The position numbers were made by a program, and so were the translations under genes. From CADEED01 sp039931065 (GTDB lineage Bacteria; Pseudomonadota; Gammaproteobacteria; Steroidobacterales; Steroidobacteraceae), in NCBI GenBank assembly GCA_039931065.1, contig JBDTSP010000013.1:1-64000 (forward strand): 64,000 nt of DNA. Reading direction: 5' to 3'. Shown piece by piece: positions 49,858-57,481 of the stretch (positions are counted from its first letter, which is position 1; each line of letters begins with the position of its first letter). The notes under the pieces are model-generated. The model saw only the letters and a list, made by a program, of their open reading frames with translations, did no database searches and was not told the DNA's origin.

Positions 49858-51756
49858 ATGACTGATGTCCACGAGACATTCCCCCTGTTGAGTTCGGTGA
49901 ATCTGCCCGCCGACCTGCGTTCGCTCGCGGAAAATCGGCTCGGCGAGGTCTGCAAGGAGCTGCGCAAATTCCTGATCCGCAGCGTTGCGACGCGCGGCGG
50001 ACACTTCGCCGCGGGTCTCGGCACGGTGGAACTCACCGTTGCCCTGCATTATGTGTTCGACACGCCGCGCGATCGCCTCGTCTGGGACGTGGGCCACCAG
50101 GCCTATCCTCACAAGGTTCTCACCGGCCGGCGCGACCAGCTCGACACCATCAAACAAAGCGGCGGGCTCGCGCCGTTTCCGTCGCGCGCCGAGAGCGAAT
50201 ACGACACCTTTGGGGTCGGCCACTCGAGCACGTCGATCAGCGCCGCGCTCGGCATGGCGGTCGCGGCCGAACTTACCAATGACGACCGCAAGGTGGTCGC
50301 CATCATCGGCGATGGCGCCATCACCGGCGGCATGGCCTGGGAGGCGCTGCTCAATGCCGGCGCCCGCAAGACCAACCTGCTCGTGATCCTCAACGACAAC
50401 GACATGTCGATCTCCGAGAATGTCGGCGCGTTGTCCAACTACTTCACGAAAGTGTTGTCGGGCCGCATGTATTCGACGCTGCGCTCGGGCGGCAAGAAAA
50501 TATTGAAGCAGATGCCCACGATGTGGGAACTCGCGCGCCGCTCCGAAGAAATGATGAAGGGCATGGTGTTGCCCGGCACGATCTTCGAGGAGCTCGGATT
50601 CAACTACCTGGGCCCGATGGACGGCCACGACATCAAGGAACTGGTCACGACGTTGCGCAACACGCGGGCGCTGAAAGGCCCGCAGCTGCTGCACGTCGTC
50701 ACCCGCAAGGGCAAGGGCTACGACCCCGCCGAGAAAGACCCGATCAAGTGGCATGGCCCGGGTCCGTTCGATCCTTTGACCGGCACCATCTTCAAGGAAA
50801 AGGCCGCAGGCCCCACCTACTCGCAGATCTTCGGCCAATGGTTGTGCGACATGGCCGCGCGCGACGAACGCATCGTCGGCATCACGCCCGCGATGCGCGA
50901 AGGATCCGGGATGGTCGAGTATTCGAAGAAATTCCCGCAGCGTTATTTCGACGTCGCCATCGCCGAACAACACGCGGTCACGTTCGCGGCCGGCCTCGCC
51001 TGCGAGGGCCTCAAGCCCGTCGTGGCTATCTACTCGACGTTCCTGCAGCGCGCCTATGACCAGCTGATCCACGACGTGGCGCTGCAGAACCTGCCGGTGG
51101 TGTTCGCGCTCGATCGCGCCGGCCTCGTCGGCGGCGACGGCGCGACGCACCAGGGCAGCTACGACTACTCCTTCCTGCGCTGCATTCCAAATCTCACCGT
51201 GATGGCACCCGCCGACGAGAACGAATGCCGGCAGATGTTGTACACCGCGACCACACTTACGGGGCCTTCCGCGGTGCGCTATCCGCGCGGCCAGGGACCG
51301 GGTGTGCCACTGGTCGAAGAGATGACCGCGCTGCCGGTCGGCAAGGCCGAAGTGCGCCGTGAAGGCCACAGCGGCCTGCTGATCCTCGCATTCGGAGCGC
51401 TGGTGAAATCCGCGGAGATCATCGGCGAACGGCTCGACGCCACGGTCGTCAACATGCGATTCGTGAAACCGCTGGATGAAGAGCTGGTGCTGCGACTGGC
51501 GGCCAGGCATCGTGCTTTGATCACCATCGAAGAGAATGCCGTCGCCGGCGGCGCGGGTTCCGCGGTACTCGAATCGCTGGCGAACTGCGCCAATTCGCTG
51601 CCGACACTCACCCTCGGCATCCCCGACTGCTTCATCGAACATGGATCGCGCGAGGATTGCCTCGTCCAGGCCGAGCTCGACCAGGCAAGCCTGAGCGCCG
51701 CAGTCGAGCGCTGGTGGAGTCCGCAAGTCGCGGGCAGAGCGCTTTCCGGGACATAA
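49858..51756 (+). CDS. dxs: 1-deoxy-D-xylulose-5-phosphate synthase
   Basis: Dxs makes DXP from pyruvate and glyceraldehyde-3-phosphate, the entry to the MEP isoprenoid pathway. The thiamine-diphosphate motif is IIGDGAITGGMAWEALLNAG through LNDND. The transketolase-like start is FDTPRDRLVWDVGHQAYPHK. FDVAIAEQHAVTFAAGLACEG carries the catalytic Glu of the pyrimidine domain. Length is 632 residues, normal. It follows ispA in the standard order and ends 84 bases before a strong hairpin. Confidence 0.97.
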   Translation: MTDVHETFPLLSSVNLPADLRSLAENRLGEVCKELRKFLIRSVATRGGHFAAGLGTVELTVALHYVFDTPRDRLVWDVGHQAYPHKVLTGRRDQLDTIKQSGGLAPFPSRAESEYDTFGVGHSSTSISAALGMAVAAELTNDDRKVVAIIGDGAITGGMAWEALLNAGARKTNLLVILNDNDMSISENVGALSNYFTKVLSGRMYSTLRSGGKKILKQMPTMWELARRSEEMMKGMVLPGTIFEELGFNYLGPMDGHDIKELVTTLRNTRALKGPQLLHVVTRKGKGYDPAEKDPIKWHGPGPFDPLTGTIFKEKAAGPTYSQIFGQWLCDMAARDERIVGITPAMREGSGMVEYSKKFPQRYFDVAIAEQHAVTFAAGLACEGLKPVVAIYSTFLQRAYDQLIHDVALQNLPVVFALDRAGLVGGDGATHQGSYDYSFLRCIPNLTVMAPADENECRQMLYTATTLTGPSAVRYPRGQGPGVPLVEEMTALPVGKAEVRREGHSGLLILAFGALVKSAEIIGERLDATVVNMRFVKPLDEELVLRLAARHRALITIEENAVAGGAGSAVLESLANCANSLPTLTLGIPDCFIEHGSREDCLVQAELDQASLSAAVERWWSPQVAGRALSGT

Positions 51757-51839
51757 GCCGGGCTATGAGTCGGAAAATTCAGGCCGCCAGCCGGAACAAA
51801 CGGCCCCCTTCTCTCATTTGAGGGGTTGAACGATCCACG

Positions 51840-51864
51840 AAAGCCCGCAAACTGTGCGGGCTTT
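51840..51864 (+). terminator. Rho-independent terminator-like hairpin between dxs and folE2
   Basis: AAAGCCCGCA (51840-51849) and TGCGGGCTTT (51855-51864) form a perfect 10-base-pair stem around the loop AACTG, followed by ATCAA. The stem ends in A/T pairs that make a short T-run on either strand. It stops only 18 bases before the folE2 ATG, so any promoter for folE2 upstream of it must read through. It may simply end dxs or may act as an attenuator. Confidence 0.75.
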
Positions 51865-51882
51865 ATCAACTCAGGCCTTCAA

Positions 51883-52710
51883 ATGAAACCTGCCGTCGCT
51901 CCTCAAGCCCGCGTGCTCACCGTCGAAGACGTGCAGAGCCGCGCCGATACGCGCCAGATCCCGATCAACCAGGTCGGCATCAAAGACATCAATCATCCGG
52001 TCAAGGTGAAGGACCGTTCGGCGGGCGAGCAACACACGGTCGCCAACTTCAACATGTACGTGAACCTGCCTCACAACTTCAAGGGCACGCACATGTCCCG
52101 CTTCGTCGAAATCCTGCATCGCGAACGCGAGATCTCGGTGGAATCGTTCGGCAGCCTGCTGGCGGAGATGACGGAACGGCTCGAAGCGGATTCCGGCCTC
52201 ATCGAAATGACCTTCCCGTATTTCGTGATGAAAAAGGCGCCGGTGTCGGGCGTGGAAAGTTACATGGATTACCGCGCCAGCCTCGTGGGCCGCCGCGTCA
52301 AAGGCGAGAACGAGATGTGGGTGAAGGTCATCGTCCCGGTGACGAGCCTGTGCCCGTGTTCGAAGAAGATTTCCGAACGCGGCGCGCACAACCAGCGTTC
52401 ACACGTCACGATCAACGCCCGCTTGCGCGAACACATGTGGATCGAGGAACTCATCGAAATCGCCGAGAGCGAAGCGTCGTGCGAGTTGTACGGCATCCTC
52501 AAGCGCCCCGACGAGAAGTACGTGACCGAACGCGCCTACGATAACCCCAAGTTCGTCGAAGACATGGTGAGGGACGTCGCGGTGCGGCTGAACGATGAGC
52601 CGCGGATCGCGGCCTATGTGGTGGAGTCGGAGAATTTTGAATCCATTCACAATCACTCGGCCTATGCGTTGATCGAGCTCAATAAGGATTCGGAGCAGAA
52701 AGGCGCTTAG
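51883..52710 (+). CDS. folE2: GTP cyclohydrolase FolE2 (GTP cyclohydrolase IB)
   Basis: FolE2 makes 7,8-dihydroneopterin triphosphate from GTP, the first step of folate and queuosine synthesis. It is the metal-flexible alternative to FolE, often induced when zinc is scarce. The ATG at 51883 gives 275 residues. The active-site cysteine and metal ligands are in SLCPCSKKISERGAHNQRS. FPYFVMKKAPVSGVESYMDY and ENFESIHNHSAYALIE are further family motifs. No Zur-like palindrome fits in the 18 bases between the hairpin and the start. No folE is in the window. Confidence 0.95.
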   Translation: MKPAVAPQARVLTVEDVQSRADTRQIPINQVGIKDINHPVKVKDRSAGEQHTVANFNMYVNLPHNFKGTHMSRFVEILHREREISVESFGSLLAEMTERLEADSGLIEMTFPYFVMKKAPVSGVESYMDYRASLVGRRVKGENEMWVKVIVPVTSLCPCSKKISERGAHNQRSHVTINARLREHMWIEELIEIAESEASCELYGILKRPDEKYVTERAYDNPKFVEDMVRDVAVRLNDEPRIAAYVVESENFESIHNHSAYALIELNKDSEQKGA

Positions 52711-53153
52711 TTAGGCCCGCGCGCGGATCGCGCGCAACGTGATCCCGTTTCCGCCTTTGAGTCGCCTGGGTAGCTGCCAGAGCGTTGCCCGCCGCCGGCA
52801 GAGCTAAGTTTGGCCGCCGCAATCCCGTAGCAGAATTGGTTCGATGTGAAGTACCGCTACGGCGGCTTCGCGCCTTTGGCGTTGTACCGGAGGTACACCG
52901 CGGCGTCGTGGCGGAGCCCGGGACGCACGTTGCACACGCTCCGCGCGCTCATCTGACTACCCACCTTCGTCTTTCCTTGTGTCCGGAGTCGCCAGATCCT
53001 GGCGTCGACGGAGTGGGACTGGCGTCACAGTTCGATACGGGACGTGGGCGCCTCTTGTGGGTGCGAGAGGTGGGTTCCGGACTGCGCGGGTGACATGGAG
53101 TGCAATGCAGCGACTCGCGGACGCGGCCTGCGTCGGGCGACTCAGGGAATGAA
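52711..53153. other. 443-base gap without a supported gene
   Basis: A GC hairpin (GCGCGCGGATCGCGCGC, near 52716-52732) may terminate folE2. Further right, near 52847-52960, a GTG-started 36-codon frame (KYRYGGFAPLALYRRYT onward) ends in TGA; it has no Shine-Dalgarno sequence, and I do not count it as a gene. A longer frame at 52785-53093 reads as arginine-rich low-quality sequence. The right part should hold the promoter for the cupredoxin gene, but no boxes stand out. Confidence 0.5.
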
Positions 53154-53819
53154 ATGTCGCGGAGCGGTCGATCATTTGCGGATTGGAGGGTGCGCGCGGG
53201 CGCTGTGGCCGCAATGGTCGCGTGCCTGCCGGCGTTTGCGACACCACTCACCGTCATGGTCCTCAAACGCGACGGCACACCCTTGCAGGGTGCGGTTGTC
53301 AGCGCGGAAGCGGAAGCGCCCGTGTTGCCGCCTGCTGCGCCGGTGCACGGCGTCATGGACCAGGTCAGCCTCGCTTTCGTGCCGGACGTGCTGGTGATTC
53401 CCGTGCATTCCACCGTGCAGTTCCCCAACAGCGACGCGATCAGCCACCAGGTCTATTCGTTCTCGAGTGCCCGGTCGTTCCAGCTGCCGCTCTATCGCGG
53501 CAAGCCCTATCCACCGGTTTCTTTCGATCAACCGGGCATCGTCACCCTCGGCTGCAACATTCACGACAACATGTTGTCGTACATCATCGTGACGGCGGCG
53601 CCATTCTTTGGCCGCACCGACAGCAAGGGCGAATGGATCGCGGCCGATGTGCCGAACGGCCGCTATCGATTGCGCATCTGGCACCCGTTGCTCAACGAGC
53701 CACAGGAATTGGAACGCGTCGTCGAAGCTGGCGCCGATCGCGCCCCGGTCGCGTTTCGACTGGCGAAGAGCCTCAAACCCGCACCGCTCAAGGGCCGGTC
53801 ACACTCATGGGATTACTGA
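53154..53819 (+). CDS. Periplasmic cupredoxin-like protein (methylamine-utilisation-like)
   Basis: This 221-residue protein has a signal peptide (VAAMVACLPAFAT) and a plastocyanin-like fold. The type I copper ligands can be read: His98 (DAISHQVY), Cys134, His137 and Met140 (LGCNIHDNMLSY). A beta-sandwich segment at the C-terminus (GRYRLRIWHPLLNEP) resembles a carboxypeptidase-regulatory-like domain. The ATG at 53154 follows GGGAATGAA. The next gene, an outer-membrane protein, overlaps its end by 13 bases. A copper-dependent electron-transfer or copper-binding role is likely; the partner is unknown. Confidence 0.8.
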   Translation: MSRSGRSFADWRVRAGAVAAMVACLPAFATPLTVMVLKRDGTPLQGAVVSAEAEAPVLPPAAPVHGVMDQVSLAFVPDVLVIPVHSTVQFPNSDAISHQVYSFSSARSFQLPLYRGKPYPPVSFDQPGIVTLGCNIHDNMLSYIIVTAAPFFGRTDSKGEWIAADVPNGRYRLRIWHPLLNEPQELERVVEAGADRAPVAFRLAKSLKPAPLKGRSHSWDY

Positions 53820-55030
53820 CCCGCAAGGCGGCATTGCTGGCCGGCGCTCTCGCGCTGAGCTGCGCCGCGAATGCAGCCGAATGGGAACTGTCTGCCGACC
53901 TGCGTGCCGTGAATTCAGATGGCCGGGAATCCTTCCTCGACAACGGCCAGGGAAAGTTGCGCTACGACGCCGATCATGAGGGCATCCAGCTCGGCCGCCT
54001 GCGCGCTGCGCTCGATCAACCCTTCGGCGAAGTGTTTTCTGCCCACGTCGACGCCTCGATGTGGGATCTCAACGACAAAAACCCGATCGATTTGACCGAA
54101 GCTTATCTCGAGTACCGGCCCTATCCACGCGCCGGCTTCCGGACGCGCGTGCGCCTCGGCGCGTTTTACCCACCGATGTCGCTCGAGAATCGCGCGCGCG
54201 GCTGGGAGACGCCGTACACGATCACTCCCTCGGCGATCAGCAGCTGGATCGGCGAGGAGATCCGCACCATCGGCATCGAAGGCCAGGTCGAGTGGTTAGG
54301 CACGCGTACCGGTCACGCCATCGATCTGCAGCTGACCGCCGCGATGTTCGGCTGGAACGATCCGGCCGGCACCATGCTGAGCGCGCATGGCTTCGCCCTT
54401 CACGATCGCCAGACCACGTTGTTCGGCCGTGTCGGCGCGCCCCAGACCAATCCCGCATTCGCCAAGAAAGAACTGTTTCACGAGATCGACGATCGCCCTG
54501 GCTACTACCTCGGCGCACAGGCCCGTTACCGCGATCGCGCGGTCCTGGAAGTCCTGCACTACGACAATCGCGCGGATCCGCACATCGCCGCGCCCGCCAT
54601 TCGCGACTTCGCCTGGCAGACCGAATTCGACGCCGCGGCCCTGCGCATCGAGACGTCGAACGACTGGACTGTTCTCGTGCAAGCGCTGGACGGAAGCACT
54701 GTCATCGTGCCGTTCACGTGGCTCACCTGGAAGTTCGACTCTCAATCCGCATTGATCGCGCGGCGCGTCGGCACCCACATGATCGCCGCGCGTTACGACC
54801 GCTTCGCGGTGGAATTCGAGGGCGATCCGCAGGCCGCCGGCAGCGAAGACGGCCATGCCTGGTCGCTGGCGTACTCGTACGAACACGATGACCATTGGCG
54901 CTTCGCGCTCGAATGGTTGCGCGTCCGCAGCGATGTTCCGGGCCGTGTCGCATTGTTGGGCGAGCCGGCGCTCGCCACGGAATCGAAGATCGAGCTGTCG
55001 GCGCGTTACTCGCTCGGCGGCAGCTTCTAG
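53807..55030 (+). CDS. Outer-membrane beta-barrel protein of unknown ligand
   Basis: This 407-residue protein has a signal peptide (KAALLAGALALSCAANAAEW), then alternating hydrophobic/polar strands, and ends in ARYSLGGSF with the C-terminal Phe typical of barrels. The family looks porin-like (phosphate-porin or DUF-type barrels), but I do not recognise it precisely. RVRLGAFYPPMSLENRARGW is a characteristic segment. Overlap with the cupredoxin gene suggests the two work together. The stop overlaps the convergent gene by 4 bases. Confidence 0.75.
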   Translation: MGLLTRKAALLAGALALSCAANAAEWELSADLRAVNSDGRESFLDNGQGKLRYDADHEGIQLGRLRAALDQPFGEVFSAHVDASMWDLNDKNPIDLTEAYLEYRPYPRAGFRTRVRLGAFYPPMSLENRARGWETPYTITPSAISSWIGEEIRTIGIEGQVEWLGTRTGHAIDLQLTAAMFGWNDPAGTMLSAHGFALHDRQTTLFGRVGAPQTNPAFAKKELFHEIDDRPGYYLGAQARYRDRAVLEVLHYDNRADPHIAAPAIRDFAWQTEFDAAALRIETSNDWTVLVQALDGSTVIVPFTWLTWKFDSQSALIARRVGTHMIAARYDRFAVEFEGDPQAAGSEDGHAWSLAYSYEHDDHWRFALEWLRVRSDVPGRVALLGEPALATESKIELSARYSLGGSF

Positions 55031-55554
55031 ACGCCCAGTTCTTCGCGGGTCGAGTCGCCGAATGCCTTCCAGCAATCGCGCGTCATGGCGCCGATCTGGA
55101 TCGCGTCCGCGCGCGTGAAACGCACTTCGCGCACCGTGCGCATGTTCGCCCACATCATCTGGTAACCGCGCGTACCCCGCAGCTTGCCGACCCGTCGCTG
55201 CCACTGACGCAGTTCGTCTTCCGTCGCCGGACGCGCAACTCCCACCGTGCCGTGTAGACGGATCGCCGGCGGCGTGCGGAATTCGCCGCGCAGCGCTGAC
55301 CAGAACCAGAATAACAATCCACTGCGCACGGCCAGCACGCAGACATGCGGATTGCCATTGAAATTCAGCGGCATGCGATGCGTGAATTCTTCGAAATAGA
55401 TGGCGTGACCCGGAGCGCGCAGCAGCAGCGAGCCGACCGGGGTGACGTGGGGCAATCCTTCGGCCGTCACGGTGGCCATCGAGAAATGCAGGGATGACTG
55501 GAAAGAGCGCGTAAACAGACGGCGGATCAGCGTCCAGTTCGATTCGAGGTTCAT
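55027..55554 (-). CDS. Pyridoxamine 5'-phosphate oxidase-like flavin-binding protein
   Basis: This 175-residue protein has the split beta-barrel pattern of the FMN-binding PNPOx-like family: SSLHFSMATVTAEGLPHVTPVGSLLL, then HAIYFEEFTHRM, and a conserved NGNPHVCVLAV. The start ATG 55554 is preceded by GGAGAC. The true substrate is unknown; family members reduce flavins, F420 substrates or haem. No partner gene is adjacent. Confidence 0.75.
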   Translation of the reverse strand: MNLESNWTLIRRLFTRSFQSSLHFSMATVTAEGLPHVTPVGSLLLRAPGHAIYFEEFTHRMPLNFNGNPHVCVLAVRSGLLFWFWSALRGEFRTPPAIRLHGTVGVARPATEDELRQWQRRVGKLRGTRGYQMMWANMRTVREVRFTRADAIQIGAMTRDCWKAFGDSTREELGV

Positions 55555-55678
55555 GGCGGCGTCTCCGTGCAGGTGCCGCATCATACTTTCATTCCCTGAC
55601 AGTCGAGTTGCCCGGATTCACGATCGTATATTGGCCGCGGCCTTGCCCCGTCCAGCCCAGGCAACCGGAGAGACATCC

Positions 55679-56068
55679 ATGAGTGCGAACCTCAAGACGG
55701 TCGAATCCGATCTCACTGCCTTCAAACTACTCATCAACGGCAAACTCGTGCCGGGCGCGAACTCGCGCGGCGTCATCAACCCCGCGACCGTGATCGCCGA
55801 TCAGAACGACCTGGGCGGCGCGCTCACCCAGCATCCGGATGTCGCCAAGGTCGCCCTCACCGGCTCGACGGCCACGGACCGCGAGGTAATGGCGAGTGTC
55901 GCGAGCACCCTGAAACGCATCACGCTCGAACTCGGCGGCAACGATTCCGCCATCATCCTGCCCGGCACCAACATCAAGGAGGTCGCGCCCAAGATATTCA
56001 TGGGCGCGATGATCAACGCGGGCCGGGTATGCCTCGCGAGCACAACTCCCGGCTCGGACGTGTCGTAG
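55679..56068 (+). pseudogene. Aldehyde dehydrogenase remnant, internally deleted and truncated
   Basis: The ATG at 55679 has a good Shine-Dalgarno sequence (GGAGAG). The first part (FKLLINGKLVPGANSRGVIN) is a normal ALDH N-terminus. After NPAT the sequence jumps in frame to VIADQNDLGGALTQHPDVAK, skipping roughly a quarter of the enzyme. LELGGNDSAII and NAGRVC carry the catalytic Glu and Cys region. Homology then stops at about 56035 and a stop codon follows at 56066. About 130 of an expected 470 residues or more remain, so no activity is expected. The break coincides with the end of a divergent M24 peptidase remnant. Confidence 0.85.
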
Positions 56069-56325
56069 TAGTCGAGCAGCGTATTGCGGCCGAAGCGTAC
56101 GTACACGGCGTGCCAGCCGCGCAGCAGCCCGCATTGCTTCAGCATCGCCTTGGCGAGCGACACACCCTCTTCCTCGCTCATACCCGGCTTGATCCCGCGC
56201 GCGATCTCGTTGATCGCATCGAAGGTGAGCCGGCGCGCGACATAGATCTGCTGCCGGTCGTAGTGGGGACCAACCTTCTCGGCCAGCGACTGTTCTGCAG
56301 TATTAAAGTCGACTCCATTCGCTAT
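56038..56325 (-). pseudogene. M24 family metallopeptidase N-terminal remnant
   Basis: On the minus strand an open frame reads VDFNTAEQSLAEKVGPHYDR, then LTFDAINEIARGIKPGMSEE and GWHAVYVRFGRNTLLDYYD, the N-terminal part of Xaa-Pro aminopeptidase-like M24 proteins. It breaks off after SEPGVVLA near 56038, exactly where the ALDH remnant ends on the other strand. The metal-binding C-terminal half is gone. At the 5' end the expected start is ATA (56325-56323) with a stop upstream, so the start codon also seems lost. Confidence 0.75.
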
Positions 56326-56407
56326 GTTTCAAAGCATATAACGCGCGCGCCTCACCGGCAGGTACGATCTCACGTCAGATACAACGACAATGCCGGAGCA
56401 GTGATCG

Positions 56408-57199
56408 ATGCAGCCCATTTTCCAACGCCTGCGCACTTTGCTGGCGGCGATCGTCATCTCGCCGGGCACGATCGCGCCGGCACACGCGACAGACTCGCAG
56501 GAGCCGAAGCTGCTGGTGTTTGCGGCGGCCTCGCTCACCAACGTCCTCGCTGAACTATCACCCGCGTGGGAGAAAGCTGCTGGCGTCCGTGTCAAGTTGT
56601 CGTTCGCCGCGAGTTCGGTGCTGGCCCGCCAGATCGAGGCCGGCGGCAGCGCCGACGTCTTCGTCTCCGCCGACCAGGAATGGATGGACTATCTACAGTC
56701 GCGCAACCTGCTCGACAAATCCTCGCGCCGCAACCTGGTCGGCAATCGCCTGGTGTTGATCGCGCCGGCCGACAGCAGACTCGCACTCCAGATCGGGCCT
56801 GGTTTCAGGCTCGCGGCCGCCCTCGGCAAGGGCCGGCTCGCCACGGGTGACCCCGACACCGTGCCGGTCGGGCGATACGCGCGCTCAGCGCTCACCTCGC
56901 TCGGCGTCTGGGACGAAGTCGCGGACCGCCTGGTGCGCACCGACAATGTCCGCAGCGCAATGATGTTCGTCGCGCGTGGCGAGGTGCCGCTCGGCATCGT
57001 CTACACCACGGATGCCCGGGTCGATTCAAAGGTTCGCATAATCGATACCTTTCCCGAGTCGAGCCATGCCGCGATTACCTACCCCGGCGCGGTTACCAGA
57101 GGTGCCAAACCGCAGGCCGCCGCCTACCTGCAGTTCCTTGCGAGCGCGGAGGCGCATGCAACCTGGGAGAAGTTTGGCTTCCGGGAGCTCGAGAAATGA
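56408..57199 (+). CDS. modA: Molybdate ABC transporter substrate-binding protein
   Basis: ModA binds molybdate or tungstate in the periplasm. Length is 263 residues with a signal peptide (LLAAIVISPGTIAPAHA). LLVFAAASLTNVLAEL, GADVFVSADQEWMDYL-type sequence (SADVFVSADQEWMDY) and GKGRLATGDPDTVPVGRYA are ModA hallmarks. The ATG at 56408 lies after a short gap from the M24 remnant. modB and modC do not follow; instead a broken porin-like gene overlaps the stop as ATGA. The frame itself looks intact. Confidence 0.92.
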   Translation: MQPIFQRLRTLLAAIVISPGTIAPAHATDSQEPKLLVFAAASLTNVLAELSPAWEKAAGVRVKLSFAASSVLARQIEAGGSADVFVSADQEWMDYLQSRNLLDKSSRRNLVGNRLVLIAPADSRLALQIGPGFRLAAALGKGRLATGDPDTVPVGRYARSALTSLGVWDEVADRLVRTDNVRSAMMFVARGEVPLGIVYTTDARVDSKVRIIDTFPESSHAAITYPGAVTRGAKPQAAAYLQFLASAEAHATWEKFGFRELEK

Positions 57200-57475
57200 A
57201 ACGCAGCCGGGTCCTGCGCGCGGCCGCGTAAGTCGCGCTGTTTGTCGCCGCAGCGCCGTCCCTGGCCGATGATGCCGCGCTCGCGGCGCAGGTCGATGCG
57301 CTGCGCACCGCCATCAACGAACAACGCGCGCAGCTCGAGTCCCAGGCCAAACTATTGGAACGCGGGACCAGGCAATCTGCAGCCGTTCGGGCCTTCCCCG
57401 GGAACGCCGCCGCTGGGCGTGGAGATCGGACAGGAACTGGATGTGTTTGCACTGCGAACGCAGTACAGCTTCTGA
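57196..57475 (+). pseudogene. Porin-like gene remnant after modA
   Basis: The ATG at 57196 overlaps the modA stop (ATGA). The frame reads KRSRVLRAAA, then hits TAA at 57229-57231 inside the signal peptide. It continues as VALFVAAAPSLADD and a coiled-coil-like stretch (ALRTAINEQRAQLESQAKLLE in part). Near 57350 the sequence shifts to another frame that ends ELDVFALRTQYSF, a typical outer-membrane porin C-terminus, with TGA at 57473. The bulk of the barrel is missing. Nonsense, frameshift and large deletion together mean it is dead. Confidence 0.8.
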
Positions 57476-57481
57476 CCCGAA

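Noticed and set aside
49657..51726. 689-residue open frame antisense to dxs
   Set aside because: High GC keeps antisense frames open. The translation is rich in Arg, His and Gln with no motif or signal, and dxs on the other strand is certain.
52785..53093. 102-codon frame in the folE2-cupredoxin gap
   Set aside because: No Shine-Dalgarno sequence, a skewed Arg/Val/Gly composition and no motif; read as noncoding.
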